DNA of 64,000 bases from Aselliscus stoliczkanus (GCA_033961575.1 CM066728.1:107526852-107590851); one strand, 5' to 3'; positions 11,470 to 23,260 are shown, numbered from the stretch's first letter. Notes: a model not told the origin generated them from the sequence alone. Numbers and translations: made by a program.

Positions 11470-12065
11470 CACATATGTTGTTTGTAGAATCATCTTTATT
11501 TAGCAGAGTTTGCATGAGAGTAAGCTAATTTCCAATTGTCTTAAGAACTTTGTTATGAATAAATATATGTAATAGTGCTTTATCATGTAAAATAGTATGC
11601 ACATATAAAGTGGAATTTCATTGGCCAAAGCAAGTCACATGACAATATTTAATTTTAAGGAGGCAGGGGTTCACCAGGGCTCAGAAGGAGAAAGAGCCAG
11701 TGTATTTGTGAACAGCCCAAACTACGACTTCTTGGAATCCCCGAGTTCTGTGTCTAAAGAAATGGCAACGTCCTAACTACAAAATGGCAATAGATTTTTT
11801 GATTCAGGATGTGGATAAAGTCCTTCCATGTCTGATCAAAGGTAATTGGGTATTGACAAGCAAATTCTGTTCACATCAGTATCTCTGGAACAAGCAAGAA
11901 ATAATTAGCCTTCCTATCAAAATATCTTACAGAAATGCCAAAAACCCTACCAATTGTGTTGTTGTTTTTTCTTAAATGATAGATTGTTGGAGAATATCAT
12001 TTCCAAAACACTGATAGTATTCTGGGTGGTTCCAAATATTTGAGGTGTCAAACTAATAGATTGAT

Positions 12066-12116
<51 letters not shown>

Positions 12117-12189
12117 ACCCATGAGTATATATGTTGTGCTATTAGTTAGCAAATATGTTTGCTCATATTTGAGTCCCCCCTTTCTGGGC
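10991..12189. other. Intergenic sequence with a 33-nt T tract and a (GT)24 microsatellite
   Basis: A pure T run of 33 occupies 11435-11467 and a pure (GT)n run of 48 nt occupies 12067-12114. The sequence right of the T run could be an antisense retroposed copy whose tail is the T run, but its source was not recognised. The rest holds nothing I could identify. Confidence 0.5.
12067..12114. repeat. (GT)24 microsatellite
   Basis: Uninterrupted GT dinucleotides for 48 nt. Probably length-polymorphic and able to adopt Z-DNA. Confidence 0.98.
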
Positions 12190-12490
12190 ATGTGATAAGG
12201 CTTCACCTCCCACTCCCCTGAAGTCAGGTGTGGCCATATGACTTACTTTGGACAATGAACCTGGTTGGGAGTGACACATGTCATTCCTGGAGAGAGGATT
12301 TGATTGCTGGCATGACACTTCATTCATATCTTTCCCTCAGCTGTGATAACCAACCCAGCACACTCTGCATGGAGGAAGAAACCCATCGCCCTGCATTTCT
12401 GCCTGAGAAGTAATGTGGGGCCAGCCCCTAATAGACTATGGTGGACAAGCAGCAGCATGAGTACAAATAAGCCTTTGAGATTTGGGGGTT
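12190..12490 (+). mobile_element. MLT1-family MaLR LTR fragment
   Basis: The order GTCAGGTGTGGCCATATGAC, CTTACTTTGGACAATGAACC and the end-proximal AGCCTTTGAGATTTGGGGG matches an MLT1E/F-type LTR. No internal retroviral genes. Confidence 0.6.
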
Positions 12491-12514
12491 ATTACAGATC
12501 ACAAAAATTGCCAT

Positions 12515-13005
12515 AAATTCTTCCATCACCTTTACAGTGTGACTTGTTGCTCTTCTCATCAATGGGTAGGTTTTCCTTTTCCACCTCCCTGAAACAGGGC
12601 TGAGCTTGTGACTTGCTTTGATCAAGATACTGAGGGAGAACTGCGAAGTGACACTGAGGGAGTGCCCAGCAAAGGCGTCCAGAGCCCTCGCAGCATCTGC
12701 TTAAACCTCCTGCGCCTCGAGTCCGCCTTGTGAGCCAGTGACCGCAGGGCAAGCCCGTGTGAGAGAGACCTGGCGGCCAGCCAGCATTCACCTTCGGCGT
12801 GATCAGGACCATCGTGGATCATTCTGCCCGGTGGGGCCACCATACGGCTGCTGGACATGAGCGGTCCCAGGCAAAGTCACAGAAGAAATGCCAGCGGACC
12901 CCGGTCCAAAAACTGCTGACCCACAGAACTGTGCGTGAGTAGTTTCATTTTTCTGAGTCGCTAAGTTTGTATGGTTTATTTGTGGCAATGTATAACAGAT
13001 GCAGC
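12515..13005 (+). mobile_element. MLT1-family MaLR LTR
   Basis: GGGCTGAGCTTGTGACTTGC with a following CTTTGATCAAGATACTGAGG, then a CACAGAACTGTGCGTGAGTA region and terminal GCAATGTATAACAGATGCAG-like sequence, match MLT1-type LTR structure. It is separate from the adjoining LTR piece. Confidence 0.65.
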
Positions 13006-13124
13006 ATAAACTCACCCTAGTAATGTGTATGTGTGTTGAATATAAATCTGTGTGTATATTATATACACACATATGTGTTAATGGGTGCATGTATTGTATG
13101 TGTATGTGACAAATCTGTGAATAT

Positions 13125-13320
13125 ATTTTGTCCCTGCTTAACGATGGGGATATGGTCTGAAAATTGTGTTGTTAGGCAATTTCGTTGGTGTGCAAACATC
13201 ACAGAAATCCACTTACACAAACCTCTGTGGTATAGCCTACTACGCACCTTGGCTATCTGGTATACCACCATCGTATGCTTGGTCTGCCATTGGCCGAAAC
13301 GTTATTATGTGACATGACTG
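13125..13320. mobile_element. Nonautonomous Tigger/mariner-like DNA transposon fragment
   Basis: The ends are inverted copies of one another, CTTAACGATGGGGATATGGT near the left and GGCCGAAACGTTATTATGTG near the right, closing at CATGACTGTA. Interior blocks TTAGGCAATTTCGTTGG and ACTTACACAAACCTCTGTGG are typical of a known mammalian family whose name I cannot give reliably. Internally deleted; no transposase. Confidence 0.7.
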
Positions 13321-14024
13321 TACCCACACAGACACACACACACATATGCACACACACACTCACACAGATATATGTATATATGAAATTAATTTTTATCAGC
13401 AGACTGGGTCAAGAATGTGATGCAGTTTTTATTTTATAAACAAAGAAATTCAGATGTTCGCTGAAGTTTCCCTCATTTCTATCAAGATAATATTGGCAGA
13501 TGGCTAGATTAAAGCGGTCTTAAAAAAACGGACTTGAGGAAATCGTTCTGTACTAGCTGATTCTTCTGTAGACAAATGATATTAGAACCAGATTGTGAGG
13601 TTAGAAGAGCAGGGTCTTTGTTTTTCCCTCTTCGTCCCGATGCGTTCCAGAATGAACTAAGCAGTCCTTGCCAGACAGGATTGAGACCACCGTCAGGGTA
13701 AGGAAAGATAGCATCCATTCGCCCTTAGGAGTTCAGGATTACATCACTCCTCACTGACACTGCTGGGATTAGTTAAACTGGAATCATTTGGGCTAAACTG
13801 CAGCCTGGAAACCCACTGAGGCTTTTCATTTAGAAAGTTTCATATAAAAAGTTATAAAGACCTTTCTAAATCATTTCATCTGAGGAAGAGGGTTGCTTTA
13901 CAAGAGGGAACCAGAGTTTAGACTGATTAGAGGCTGCACTAAAAAGAACAGGGTTGGTTAAAGAGGAAAGGTTCCGATTACAAAGGAAACTTGCACGATA
14001 ACTGTGTGTTATTTTTCTATTGCC
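13321..14024. other. Intergenic sequence beginning with an impure (CA)n tract
   Basis: An interrupted CA/TA-rich microsatellite occupies about 13325-13380. The remainder is unique with no recognised gene. Confidence 0.45.
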
Positions 14025-14535
14025 TCCAAACCAAAGGACTGCAAGCTAAGTGGATTAAAACTGCACACATTTATTATCTTCCCATTCAGCAGGTCCGAAG
14101 TCCAGTGTGGATCTCAGGGGGCGACAATCCAGGTGTCAGTAGATTTCTTTCTGGAGGCTGTTGGGGAGAACCGTTCCCTTGCTCATTCAGGTGTTGGCAT
14201 AATTCCGTTCCTTGAGGCTGTGGCACTGAGGTCACCTTGCTGGCTGTCAGCTAGAAGTCACCCTTACCACCTAGGGGCCTGTCTCAGATCCTTGCACACT
14301 GTCCCTACCTCTCGATCCTTCTCTTGCTGCCATCTCTCTGATTCACTTCCCTGCCTCCTCCTTCCACGTTTAAGAATTTTTGTAATCAGTTCGGGCCCAC
14401 TCAGATTATCAGGGTAATTTTTTCATGTCAAGGTATATAATAAACCTTACTCGCATCTGTGAAGTCCCTTTTGCCATGAAAGGTGACATTTTCACAGGTT
14501 CCAGGGATCAGAACATGGACATCTCAAGGAGCCAT
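14025..14535 (-). mobile_element. LTR-like repeat, antisense (MaLR or related)
   Basis: The reverse complement has the layout of an old MaLR-type LTR: a TTGCCATGAAAGGTGACATT block, CAGATTATCAGGGTAA, and a GCAAGCTAAGTGGATTAAAA end. Too diverged for a subfamily. Two overlapping frames (74 and 137 codons) fall here and are taken as chance. Confidence 0.5.
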
Positions 14536-16254
14536 CATTCTGATCCCCCCCGTCCCCATCAGCCCACAGAGAGGCATACAGGATGATCAGAGTTGTGGGT
14601 CTCAAAGGTCTTGTGACCACTGGGTCTCCTTCCCAGGCTGGACAGTTTGGGAGTGAGCTCAGAGAAGGAACGAATTAAGGAATCTGGATATGTCAGTGGT
14701 TGCTGGGGCGTGTTTGGTACAAGGGAGAATATAGTTAGGCCTTTGTTTTTGTCCTTCGTGTTTAGAAACCAACTGTTTAGTGACAGACTTTTCCATAATA
14801 CCTGTTAGTTATTCTTAAGAAGCATTTTAAGTACCTCCTACTCTTTTGGAATGAGTTCACAGAAAGCAGTGCTTAGAGCTGTTCACTCCCAGCCTCAAGA
14901 ACCTCGCTGGTGAGTTCTGGGTTCAGGGTGACTCTGAGTCTTTTCACTGCAGAGGGAGACAACTTTCTGTCCTGATTCTGTGGGGAACTGTCCCAACCCG
15001 AAGATGTGGGCGTGGCGATTGGAGAGTGCTACCGGTAGGGAATTCACTGGGGCTGTTGTGTGGATCTTCTTCAGAGGCCAGGAGAGCGATACAGAAGGGA
15101 ATCCAGTAACACAGTGAGGATCTTCTACTGGGCCTGACCTCTGACGAACTACCAAAAATGTTCATGTCATGTGTTTTCTCTTCTAATAGCTTTGGATGGT
15201 TGCACGGTGGGACCATAACTAGATATGCCCCCACTCTGCGATCTCTCAGATGTCACCTAGACTTGATTGGGAAGCCAAGTGATGCCACGTAAGTGTGTGC
15301 ACTGGCCACCAGGCTCTCCAGTGTGCTCATGCTGGAAGAACTCGGGGTGAAACTGCTCTGAGCTCCTGTGCTGGGCTGGCTGTTTTACGTGGAGGAAGTT
15401 GAGCCTGAGATTAACTGTTAAATGTGGTCCTGTCATCCTTCACAGAGGACAGCAGGTCTAGGTCTTAAGTGTTAGTCACAGGTACAAGGTGGCCTTTCAG
15501 AAACCAGCCTCCCTCCCTGCAGTCCCAGCATCTTTAGCAAGAAGCCTACTTACCTCCCGCTCCCCTGGGGCAGGAGTTCAGGGGTCCCTGTGCTCCCCTG
15601 TAGTCAGCATGGGCCTGGATTCCATTGCCTACACTGAGATCCCAGGGGCTGGTTTTATCCAGTTTTCACAGAGGTTATCAAACTTTGGGGCTTTGAGCCA
15701 TGCAGGAAAATTAATAACAGGCAGACTTATTAAATCTGAATGCCGATTTGCTAATTTGCCACAGGGGTTGGACTTTGCAGGCAGAAGGATGCTTGTATCC
15801 AAGGCAACCTCCGCTGGAAAAGCAGATGTAGACTGAGAGCGAAGGGAACATGAGGATTTTGTGGGATGCTGTATTCACGCTGCATCTCCCAGGGCTTCTG
15901 AAAATGAGGCTCCAGCGACTACAAGACCATGTCATACTGTGAGGATGGGTTTGGGTTTGCAGTAAGCGATGCCCCTGGGTTTCCCATCGCTCTAGGCTCC
16001 CAACAGGTGTGTCGTGAGAACCCATTGTCACATGCTTGCTGCAATATAGTTGAATACGTAGCAGTTTTCAAATTGGATTATCAGCCAACTGTGCCACCAG
16101 TTAATTCCACATCAATAGGAAGTCATTTGGGGTCAATTCATTTGATCCACAGGTAACTCGTCCATTATGGATTGTTTACTAGATAATTCCAGAAAGTAAC
16201 TGGGGCTCTTTATTGCAAAACTTAAAGTGTCTGCCGTGCTACACCTGTGTGTCT
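14536..16254. other. Unique intergenic sequence
   Basis: A 115-codon open frame at 15489-15836 shows no domain or family resemblance. No repeat of known family was recognised. A candidate region for cross-species conservation testing only. Confidence 0.4.
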
Positions 16255-16387
16255 CAGACCAGCAGTGTTGGCCCCACCTGTGAGCTTGATGGACACGAAC
16301 ACTCATGATCCATTGAGTCAGGCTCTCTGAGGATGGAGTTCAGGAAAAGGTTTTAATAAATCTTTCAGGTGATTCTTCTGTGCATGA
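16255..16387 (+). mobile_element. MER5A/B-like hAT fragment
   Basis: CCAGCAGTGTTGGCCCCACC, CTGTGAGCTTGATGGAC and TCAGGTGATTCTTCTGTGCA follow the order of MER5 in forward orientation. Confidence 0.55.
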
Positions 16388-16625
16388 AAGTGTGGGAACC
16401 ATGGCTAAAAGAGTATGGGTCCTGGGTCCAGGCTGCCTCGGCTTGGATTTTGGCTATTCTGCTGCAGGCTGGATCCCCTTGGGAGAATGACTTGACCTCT
16501 CCGAGACTCAGGTTTCTCATGTGTAAAATGGGCCTATTAACGAGTCTCGCCTCACACGGGTGTTGTGAGGATTAACTGAGTGAACACATGTAAAGCGTGT
16601 TCTGAACAGTAGGTGGCAAACAGGA
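16388..16625 (+). mobile_element. MIR SINE, nearly full length
   Basis: The MIR modules are in order: a tRNA-like head (GGGTCCTGGGTCCAGGCTGC), the core (ATGACTTGACCTCTCCGAG, CTCATGTGTAAAATGGGCC) and the L2-like tail (TGTTGTGAGGATTAACTGAG, CATGTAAAGCGTGTTCTGAA). Confidence 0.85.
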
Positions 16626-17109
16626 AGGACATGTGTTATCAGGTTTGTTGGTGTTACTGCTTTCGTGCCAGGGGCGACAGAGTGACAGTGTAGACGTGTC
16701 TGCTCCATTTGCTGCGAGCTCAGCATCTGAGTGGTGCTGGGATGGAGGAGGGGCACAGGATGTGGTGCCAGGAATACTGGGCTTCATCTTATCCGTGCAT
16801 TTGCCCCAAGGCCTTCAAGGGGTCACTGAATTGACCTGACCCTGGTGTCTTGACCACCGCAGTCCCGCTGGTGCTTAAGATCACTTTGAAACTCCTTTCC
16901 CAGACACCATCCCCATCACTTGTCCTGTGAGGGCCACATCATGGGGTGAAGTGTCCAGTAATCAGATCAGTGGGAGTGGGGCCATTGCACTGGAAGCAAA
17001 TTGGACTTTTAAGGAAAGAGTGTGTCTTAGCCAAGTACTTCTGACTTCAAGCCTGAGTAGACTAGAACTTTAAGGGGACGTGATAACAGATTTTCCAAAG
17101 CACATGGTT
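16626..17109. other. Unique intergenic sequence
   Basis: No feature recognised. Confidence 0.4.
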
Positions 17110-17720
17110 AGTATTTTGGGTTCTTTCAAATTACGCAAATAAGGCATGTTAATCGAGATAGAAAACGTCAGATGAGTGAAAGGGAAAAAATATCACCCGT
17201 AATTCTGTTGCCTTGAGAAAATGCAATGAATTTTTTAGATGTATGTTTCTACAGTTTTTTCTGTATGTTTTAAATTAAAATTGGTTTATACTTTCTCTTT
17301 TTAACTGGCTTTTAAAACTTGTATTGTGAATGAGTTTATCGATCATCACAATCAATATCAATAATTATAAATTATACATTTCTGCTAATTAGTGAATTGC
17401 GTATCATTGGAATTCATTGTTTACTTAATTACTCCTTTAGTTATTTTAAAGATGTTTTTCTATTTTATAACCAATGAGCAATGAAATCTCAGGTAAAGAT
17501 ATTCATGGATGCTTGTCTGATAATTTCCCTAGAACACATTCTTGAAGGCTGAACAGCTAGATGAAGAGAGCGAAGTATTTTAATGGCTTCTATTAAATGT
17601 TGTCAAATTACCTTCCAAAAAACTTATCCCTGTTTATGCTTTCACCAGTAGTGGATAAAAGTGCCACAAGTTAAAACCTTGCCAACCTGGGATGTTGTTC
17701 GTCATTTATTCTTTCCCAAT
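17110..17720 (-). mobile_element. Ancient L1 fragment, antisense
   Basis: GTCAAATTACCTTCCAAAAA followed by a TTTCACCAGTAGTGG block, preceded by an AT-rich segment, follows the reverse-strand order of old L1M ORF2/3' regions. Highly diverged. Confidence 0.5.
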
Positions 17721-18136
17721 GTAAAAACGCCTTCTCACTCAGTAAAACATTCAGAAATGTTTACTGAGCGCCTAGATGACGCGGGCCCTGTGTGAACACT
17801 CAGGGTCCAGCAGCATCCTTACGAGCTCATTACCTGGCCATCGTGTGCGGAGGACAGTAGGACAAGTGCTCAGGACATGAACGGCAGAGCACTGCAAAGC
17901 AGGGGCCCCTAATCTGAACTGGGGCTGGGAGGGACCTATCAAAGGAGCATCTGAATTGAGATCTTGCAAATTAACAGGAGGTACCCACATTTCGAGTTGG
18001 GGGAATGGTGGTCCTAGAGAAAGAATGGAAACCCCAGGAGCACAGAAAACAGGGCAACGTCAGGGCAAGGCATGTAGTTGTTTGCATTTGCATTTCCTGG
18101 ATTCCTAGACAAGTTGAATGTTAAATTCTCGTTGGT

Positions 18137-18194
<58 letters not shown>

Positions 18195-18639
18195 TTTTTT
18201 CTTGTGAACTGTGTATTCACATCCTTTGCCTATTTATCCAAGTTTTCAATGTATTTTAATTTCTATGTCTATAATAAGAACCCTTTTACATTACAGATAT
18301 AGTAATATTAAACTTTGTTCAGTCATATTTAAAATAGTGTTTTAGGGCCTATATACTTCTTTAATAAATTGTTTATTTTATAATCTTTGTTCATTTTTCT
18401 CTTGAAGTGTTCAGTGGGCAGTGGGGTTTTTTTTTTTGGTCTTTTTAGTTTTGAGATTTCTTTCTAAGCTATTAACTCAGTCTCATAAATTATAAGGATT
18501 TCTTTCTGTTTTTACTCACTTTTTAATATTGTTTATGTTCTTTTTGATCCTACAGAAATTTAAATTAAGTTGTTATAGTTGTCAGCCTTTTCTTTAAATA
18601 GGAAACCCTTCTCTACTTAGTCATTTTAAGATATAATTA
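17721..18639. other. Intergenic sequence with a (TA)25 microsatellite
   Basis: A pure TA run of about 50 nt lies at 18139-18188 within AT-rich sequence. A fragment around 17740-17830 resembles the same unresolved ancient repeat seen near 23.0 kb. No gene recognised. Confidence 0.5.
18139..18188. repeat. (TA)25 microsatellite
   Basis: Uninterrupted TA dinucleotides. Self-complementary and able to extrude a cruciform. It creates chance open frames rich in Tyr/Ile on both strands. Confidence 0.98.
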
Positions 18640-19620
18640 TCATAAGATAAAGTTTGTAGTTTGATGAGTTTTGACATATCTATGCACCATATAAGCATGG
18701 GCACAGAGTATTTCGCTCATCTCAGAAAGTGCCCTCATGTTCTCTTCTGGTCAGTTCTGTCCACACACCACACCCTGACCACAGACTGCCACTGGTCTGA
18801 TTTCTATCAGCAGAGATTCATTTTGCTTATTATAAGCTTGATAAAAGTGAAGTCATACAATAGGCACTCTTTGTGTCTAGCTCTTTCCACTCAAGATCAC
18901 GCTTTGAGATTCACCCATGTTGTTCCATGTGGCAGTAGTTTGTTCCTTTTAATCCTCAATAGCGATTCATTGCGTGACTGTATTTCAGCGTAGTCACGCA
19001 TTTATCCAAATGTCTTCTGGTGGCTATTTGGATTCTTTCATGTTTTGGACTTATTATGAATCAAGCTTCTCTGGATATTCTTTGTACAGGTCTTTTTGTA
19101 GACATGTGCATTATTTCTCTTGGGTAACTATATAGGAGTGAAATTGCTGGATCACAGACTCTGCATATGTTTAACTTTATAATAAGCTGAGAAGCTGTTT
19201 TCCGGAGTAGCCATATGATTTTCACTCTCATTGGCGAGATATGAGACTATTCCACTTGTTCCACATTTTCACCAACATTTGTTTCATCTTTAATTAATTT
19301 CTATGTAAATTTGGAGACAATGAGAATCTTTCTCTGGGGGTTTAGCCACTTAGCTCAACAATATTCATCAAATTGTCCCAGAACAATTTTATATACATTT
19401 CTCTTTTTCTAGGCTGTCCATTTATTCCACAGGTTTTTCTGATGCCAGTATCAATCAATTTTAGGCATTATTGCTTTGTAATGTATTTCAAAATCTGATA
19501 GTGAAAGTCATTCCTCTTTATGCTCTTTGTTGTTGTTCAGCAAGATGTCGGGCTATTCTTATACATTAAATCTTGCTTGAAGTTCAGGATTATTTTTCTA
19601 AAAATTTGATTTTTATAAGT
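18640..19620 (-). mobile_element. Old L1 LINE fragment, antisense
   Basis: The block order TGATGAGTTTTGACATATCT, GTGAAATTGCTGGATCACAG and a following AAGCTGTTTTCCGGAGTAGC matches the reverse strand of old L1 ORF2/3' region. Frames are broken. Confidence 0.75.
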
Positions 19621-20339
19621 CAAGGAATGATAGAGGAATAAAGAATAAAGTTGAGATTGTTTCAGCATTGTGTAAAAGTTTGCCCAAGAGAAAAACAACA
19701 CAAAATCTTATTTTTAAAAAAACCCCAAAACCCAAAAAACCTCATTAAGTATTATACTTATATAGCAAATGCAAGAAGAGTTGTTCTTTTTTTGTTGTTG
19801 TTTGTTTGTTTGTTTTCCAAATTCTATACCTACCTGACATTCAGGGATCCTTTTAGTTAGAGCTTCAGGCATCATGGAAATTCCTATGGAAAATGATGTT
19901 GAAAGTTCTCAGCTTCCTGGGATCTATTTTTGGCTGGGAATTTACAGTTCTTATTAATCTGTTCCAGATACGGTTACAGTGCTCTCAGGACCTGCCATCA
20001 GCTTGACCTGGCCGACCTGTCAGACTCAGACCCCTCCCAACACCGAAAGTTCACCAACTGATAAAAGATGTGTGTTACTAGAAGATCATTTACTAAGCAC
20101 AGAGATGACTGTAGCCTTCCTTCTTGCTCGGAAATCACCACATGACCACACAGTTGGGTGTTAGGAGGCCGGGTGCTCATGGTTCACAGCAAGGAAAGAA
20201 AAGTCAGCTGAATATTTGACAATCATTCTTAGTTTGGGGCTAGTTTTCAGAGATATTGATTAAAGTGTAAGACAATAGTTGATGCAATATCATGTGATTT
20301 CTTAATTTGTGCTGGAGGTTAGGACCCTATGAAATTCAG
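19621..20339. other. Unique intergenic sequence
   Basis: It includes a short (GTTT)n run near 19800-19815. No feature recognised. Confidence 0.4.
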
Positions 20340-21055
20340 TAAGAAAATAATGAGAGCTCGTGAGGTTGTGGAGAAACCAGAAGCTTTGCGTCATGATGGT
20401 GGAGGTGTAAAATGGGACAGCTACTGTGGAAAACAGTATGGACATTTGTCAAAAATAAAAAATGGAATTACCATGTGATCCATAAATTTCATGCCTGGGT
20501 AGATTCCCAAAAGAATTGAAAGCAGGGCCAGGAACAGATATCTGCATACCCATGTATATAACAGCATTATTTACAACAGCCAAAAGGTGGAAGCAACCCA
20601 GATGTCCACTGATGGATGATGGATAAACAAAATGTGGTCTATACATACAATGGAATATCATTCAGCCTCAAAAAGGAAGAAAAATCCAACACATGCCACA
20701 GCATGGATGAACCAGGAAGACATTATGCTAATGTGAAATAAGCCAGTCACAAAAGGACAAATGCTGGATGGTTCCACTCTCTCATGGTACTTAGAGTAGT
20801 CAAATCCATAGAGACAGAAAATAGAATGGTAGTTGCCCAAGGCTGGGGGTGGAAAGTTACTGTTTCATGGGGACAGAGATTCAGTTTTGCAAGGTGAGAA
20901 AAGTTCTGGAGATGGGTGGTGGTGAAGGTTACACAACAGTCAGTGTGAGTGCCCTGAATGCCACTGAACTGTACACTTAAAAATAGTTAAAATGGCAACT
21001 TTTATGTTATGTATATTTTAGCACAATGAAAATACATTTTTTAAAAAGTAAACAA
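20340..21055 (+). mobile_element. L1 LINE 3' end, sense
   Basis: Forward-strand L1 order is clear: CCAAAAGGTGGAAGCAACCC, CAATGGAATATCATTCAGCC, ACAGCATGGATGAACCAGG, GAATGCCACTGAACTGTACA and an A-rich 3' terminus. The element is 5' truncated, retains only the ORF2 tail and 3' UTR, and is non-functional. Confidence 0.9.
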
Positions 21056-21104
21056 AACAAAAAAGTTCCTAGGAAATTCGGATTCTGAAAAACCATTAAG
21101 GGTC

Positions 21105-21500
21105 ATTACATTAGTCAAGGCACATTAACTGTGAAACAAACAATCCCAACATTTAGATGGCTCAAGGCGATAAACATTCATTTCTCACTCATATTTTAGT
21201 CCATTAAGGGTTTAGTGAGGGTAGGCTGGGGTGTGGTGTGTGCTCCATACAATTATTCAGGGACTCACATCCTTCCATGGTGTGGCCCTGCCCTCCTATA
21301 GGTTCTTGGTGTGCTCTCTGTTCTGCCAGAGAAAGACAAAGAGGGTGAGAATATTCCCTGAGTAGTACTTATGGACCAGACCTCAGAGTGGAACACATCA
21401 GTCCTGGTCATATTTACTGGCCAGAACTCTGTGACTGGGACACACCTAATGCAAGGGACAGTGGGAAATGTAGTCCAGCTGGGTGTCCAGGAGAAAGAGA
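21105..21500 (-). mobile_element. MLT1-family MaLR LTR, antisense
   Basis: The forward strand reads CATTCATTTCTCACTCATAT, ATTATTCAGGGACTCACATC, TACTGGCCAGAACTCTGTGA and GGGAAATGTAGTCCAGCTGG, the reverse of an MLT1E/F-type LTR. The LTR fragment at 12190-12490 is related and in the opposite orientation. Confidence 0.6.
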
Positions 21501-22469
21501 AGTTCTCAGATATTTCTAAGAATGGCAGGTCTCTGCTACAGTTGAGTCGCACTAGAAGGACGTAGTTGATAAATGTCTCTCTGGGAATATGATCAGTGGC
21601 ATTCCTAGCAGGCAGAATCCTGTGGGAAAGGTATTTTATATGGACAGCAGACAGATGTCTCCATCATAGATCCCACCACTTCCTTAGCATGATAATATAT
21701 AGTCATGTGAATATTCACATAAGGATTTCAACTAGTTTACATTTGGAGCTGAAGATAGATTGCTTCAGGAACAGACCTGTAAATTTCCTGCTGACATTCA
21801 GGTGAAGAGTGGCTCCTATGGAGAGTGTCATTACTAAGCTCCTATCAAGTTCACAGAAACTTGATTAGCTCCACTGGTACAGATGGGAATACGGAAACCT
21901 GGCAGCGAGGGGCTCATTGCCAGGTTCTAGACAACTTTCCCATCCTAGATGCTCATGCACTGAAGTGGATGGAGGGGCTTGGGAGCACCTCTAAGCCCCA
22001 CCTGTAGCTTCAGTGAGTTATACGTTAGCTTATACGTTAGCTTCTGGCCTCTGGAATGTTCTTTAGTCTCAAATCCTCACCAGAGAGACCTATATATACA
22101 CAGACCTGGAGCTGTGCACACTCAAATGGAATAAGCTATAAGTTCACCTGTATTGATATTATACATATATTCATAAAACTTCGGGTTTGGTTATAATCTT
22201 TTTAAAAAATGAAGCCTTTAAAATGTATTACAGATTTCTCCATTAAACATGCCTACATTAACATGAAAAACCTTCAGAAATGTGAGTCATTTCCCAATTT
22301 ATCTTGTTTGTCAGATCTGAATTTAACATATTGGGTAATTTTAAGTAACTCTTACGCTATTGAATTATTTCACATTTTCCTGTTGGAAATTCTTTCACTT
22401 CCACCTATTTCTGAGTTGGCTATCCTTCTCTAACCCAAGTCTTTATCTCCCTCCAGTACCTATTGGAAT
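21501..22469. other. Unique intergenic sequence with a 12-bp tandem duplication
   Basis: TATACGTTAGCT occurs twice in direct tandem at 22019-22042. Nothing else was recognised. Confidence 0.45.
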
Positions 22470-22860
22470 AATTACTGACCCCATTATTTAAAACAGAAGT
22501 CTCTGTACAGGTTCATGTTAAATCTCATAGCTACACTGAGGGCCACGCCAGGGATGTACCTGTGAGACTGGTAACACAGTTCTTCCTTCAGGCTGTGACG
22601 CTGCTTATCTTGAGGGCATCTGTCTGATAAGCTCTGACCATGAGGTATGTCCAGTCTTTCTGGTTGGGATTTCTCCACACCACAGCACAGCACAGACTTT
22701 GCGGCTTTTCATCCTCTGAGTCTGTGAGAAGCACATAGAGGAAGTCTTGATATTTCTGATTGTTCAGAAAAACCGCCATCATAGGAATTACTTCCCAGCC
22801 CAACTGCAGCCTACACGCTCTAGTAGACCTTTCCACAGTGTCATTGATGCACAGATGTAT
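22470..22860 (-). pseudogene. Possible coding remnant of unidentified gene, minus strand
   Basis: Read from 22860 leftwards, one frame stays open for about 90 codons up to a TGA at about 22590. It has an amphipathic, protein-like composition with aromatic/hydrophobic stretches such as QDFLYVLLTDSEDE and WRNPNQKDWTYLMVRAYQ. A second frame takes over there and runs to a stop at about 22484, which would be a frameshift if this is one ancestral gene. There is no methionine start at the left edge of the remnant, and an L1 tail sits directly upstream. The source protein was not recognised. It could be a truncated retrocopy, an isolated exon or a chance open frame. Confidence 0.25.
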
Positions 22861-22958
22861 TTTTTTTTAATTGAAGTTTATTGGGGTAACAATTGTTAGT
22901 AAATTTACATAGATTTCAGGTGTACAATTCTGTAATACATCATCTATATATCCCATTG
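22859..22958 (-). mobile_element. 5'-truncated L1 3' tail, bat-type
   Basis: The + strand has a T run (the reversed A tail), then TTGAAGTTTATTGGGGTAAC and a TTTCAGGTGTACAATTCTG block. As I remember it, this is the 3' end common to many bat L1 copies. Imperfect direct repeats GCAC(AG/CT)ATGTATTTTT flank it and look like an aged target-site duplication. Only about 100 bp remains, so it is a severely truncated insertion. Confidence 0.75.
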
Positions 22959-22984
22959 GCACCTATGTATTTTTATTTTAAACG

Positions 22985-23260
22985 TTTAATTACACATTCA
23001 TTCAACAAAAATTGTTGAGCACCTACTGTGTACCAAGCACCAGCAAGTTCCAGGGGATACAGCAATAAACAAAAATTGTCACCATTATCATGGCATTTTA
23101 GATTCTAGAATGAAGAACCAATAAGAAGGAATATGTCTGCTAGTGATAAGTGTTAGCTAAAAAGAAGAATGAAGCAGGGGAAATGAAAGGGGTAAAAAGT
23201 GGTGGCGATATGGAGTGGAGTAGTCTGATAAGGGCTTTTTGATGAGGTGACCTTTGATTT
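22985..23260 (+). repeat. Ancient interspersed repeat, family not resolved
   Basis: ATTCATTCAACAAAAATTGT, GAGCACCTACTGTGTACC, GGGGATACAGCAATAAACAA and a GATAAGTGTTAGCTAAAAAG block are in the order of a familiar very old mammalian repeat (L2- or MIR-era). Confidence 0.6.

Noticed and set aside
11600..11640. CCAAT and TATA boxes as a promoter
   Set aside because: The same motif pair recurs near 7970, suggesting a shared old repeat, and there is no gene downstream.
14004..14417. 137-codon open frame on the + strand
   Set aside because: Lies in an LTR-like antisense repeat; overlapping frames and no domain.
18014..18302. Open frames encoding Tyr/Ile repeats on both strands
   Set aside because: They are translations of the (TA)25 microsatellite.
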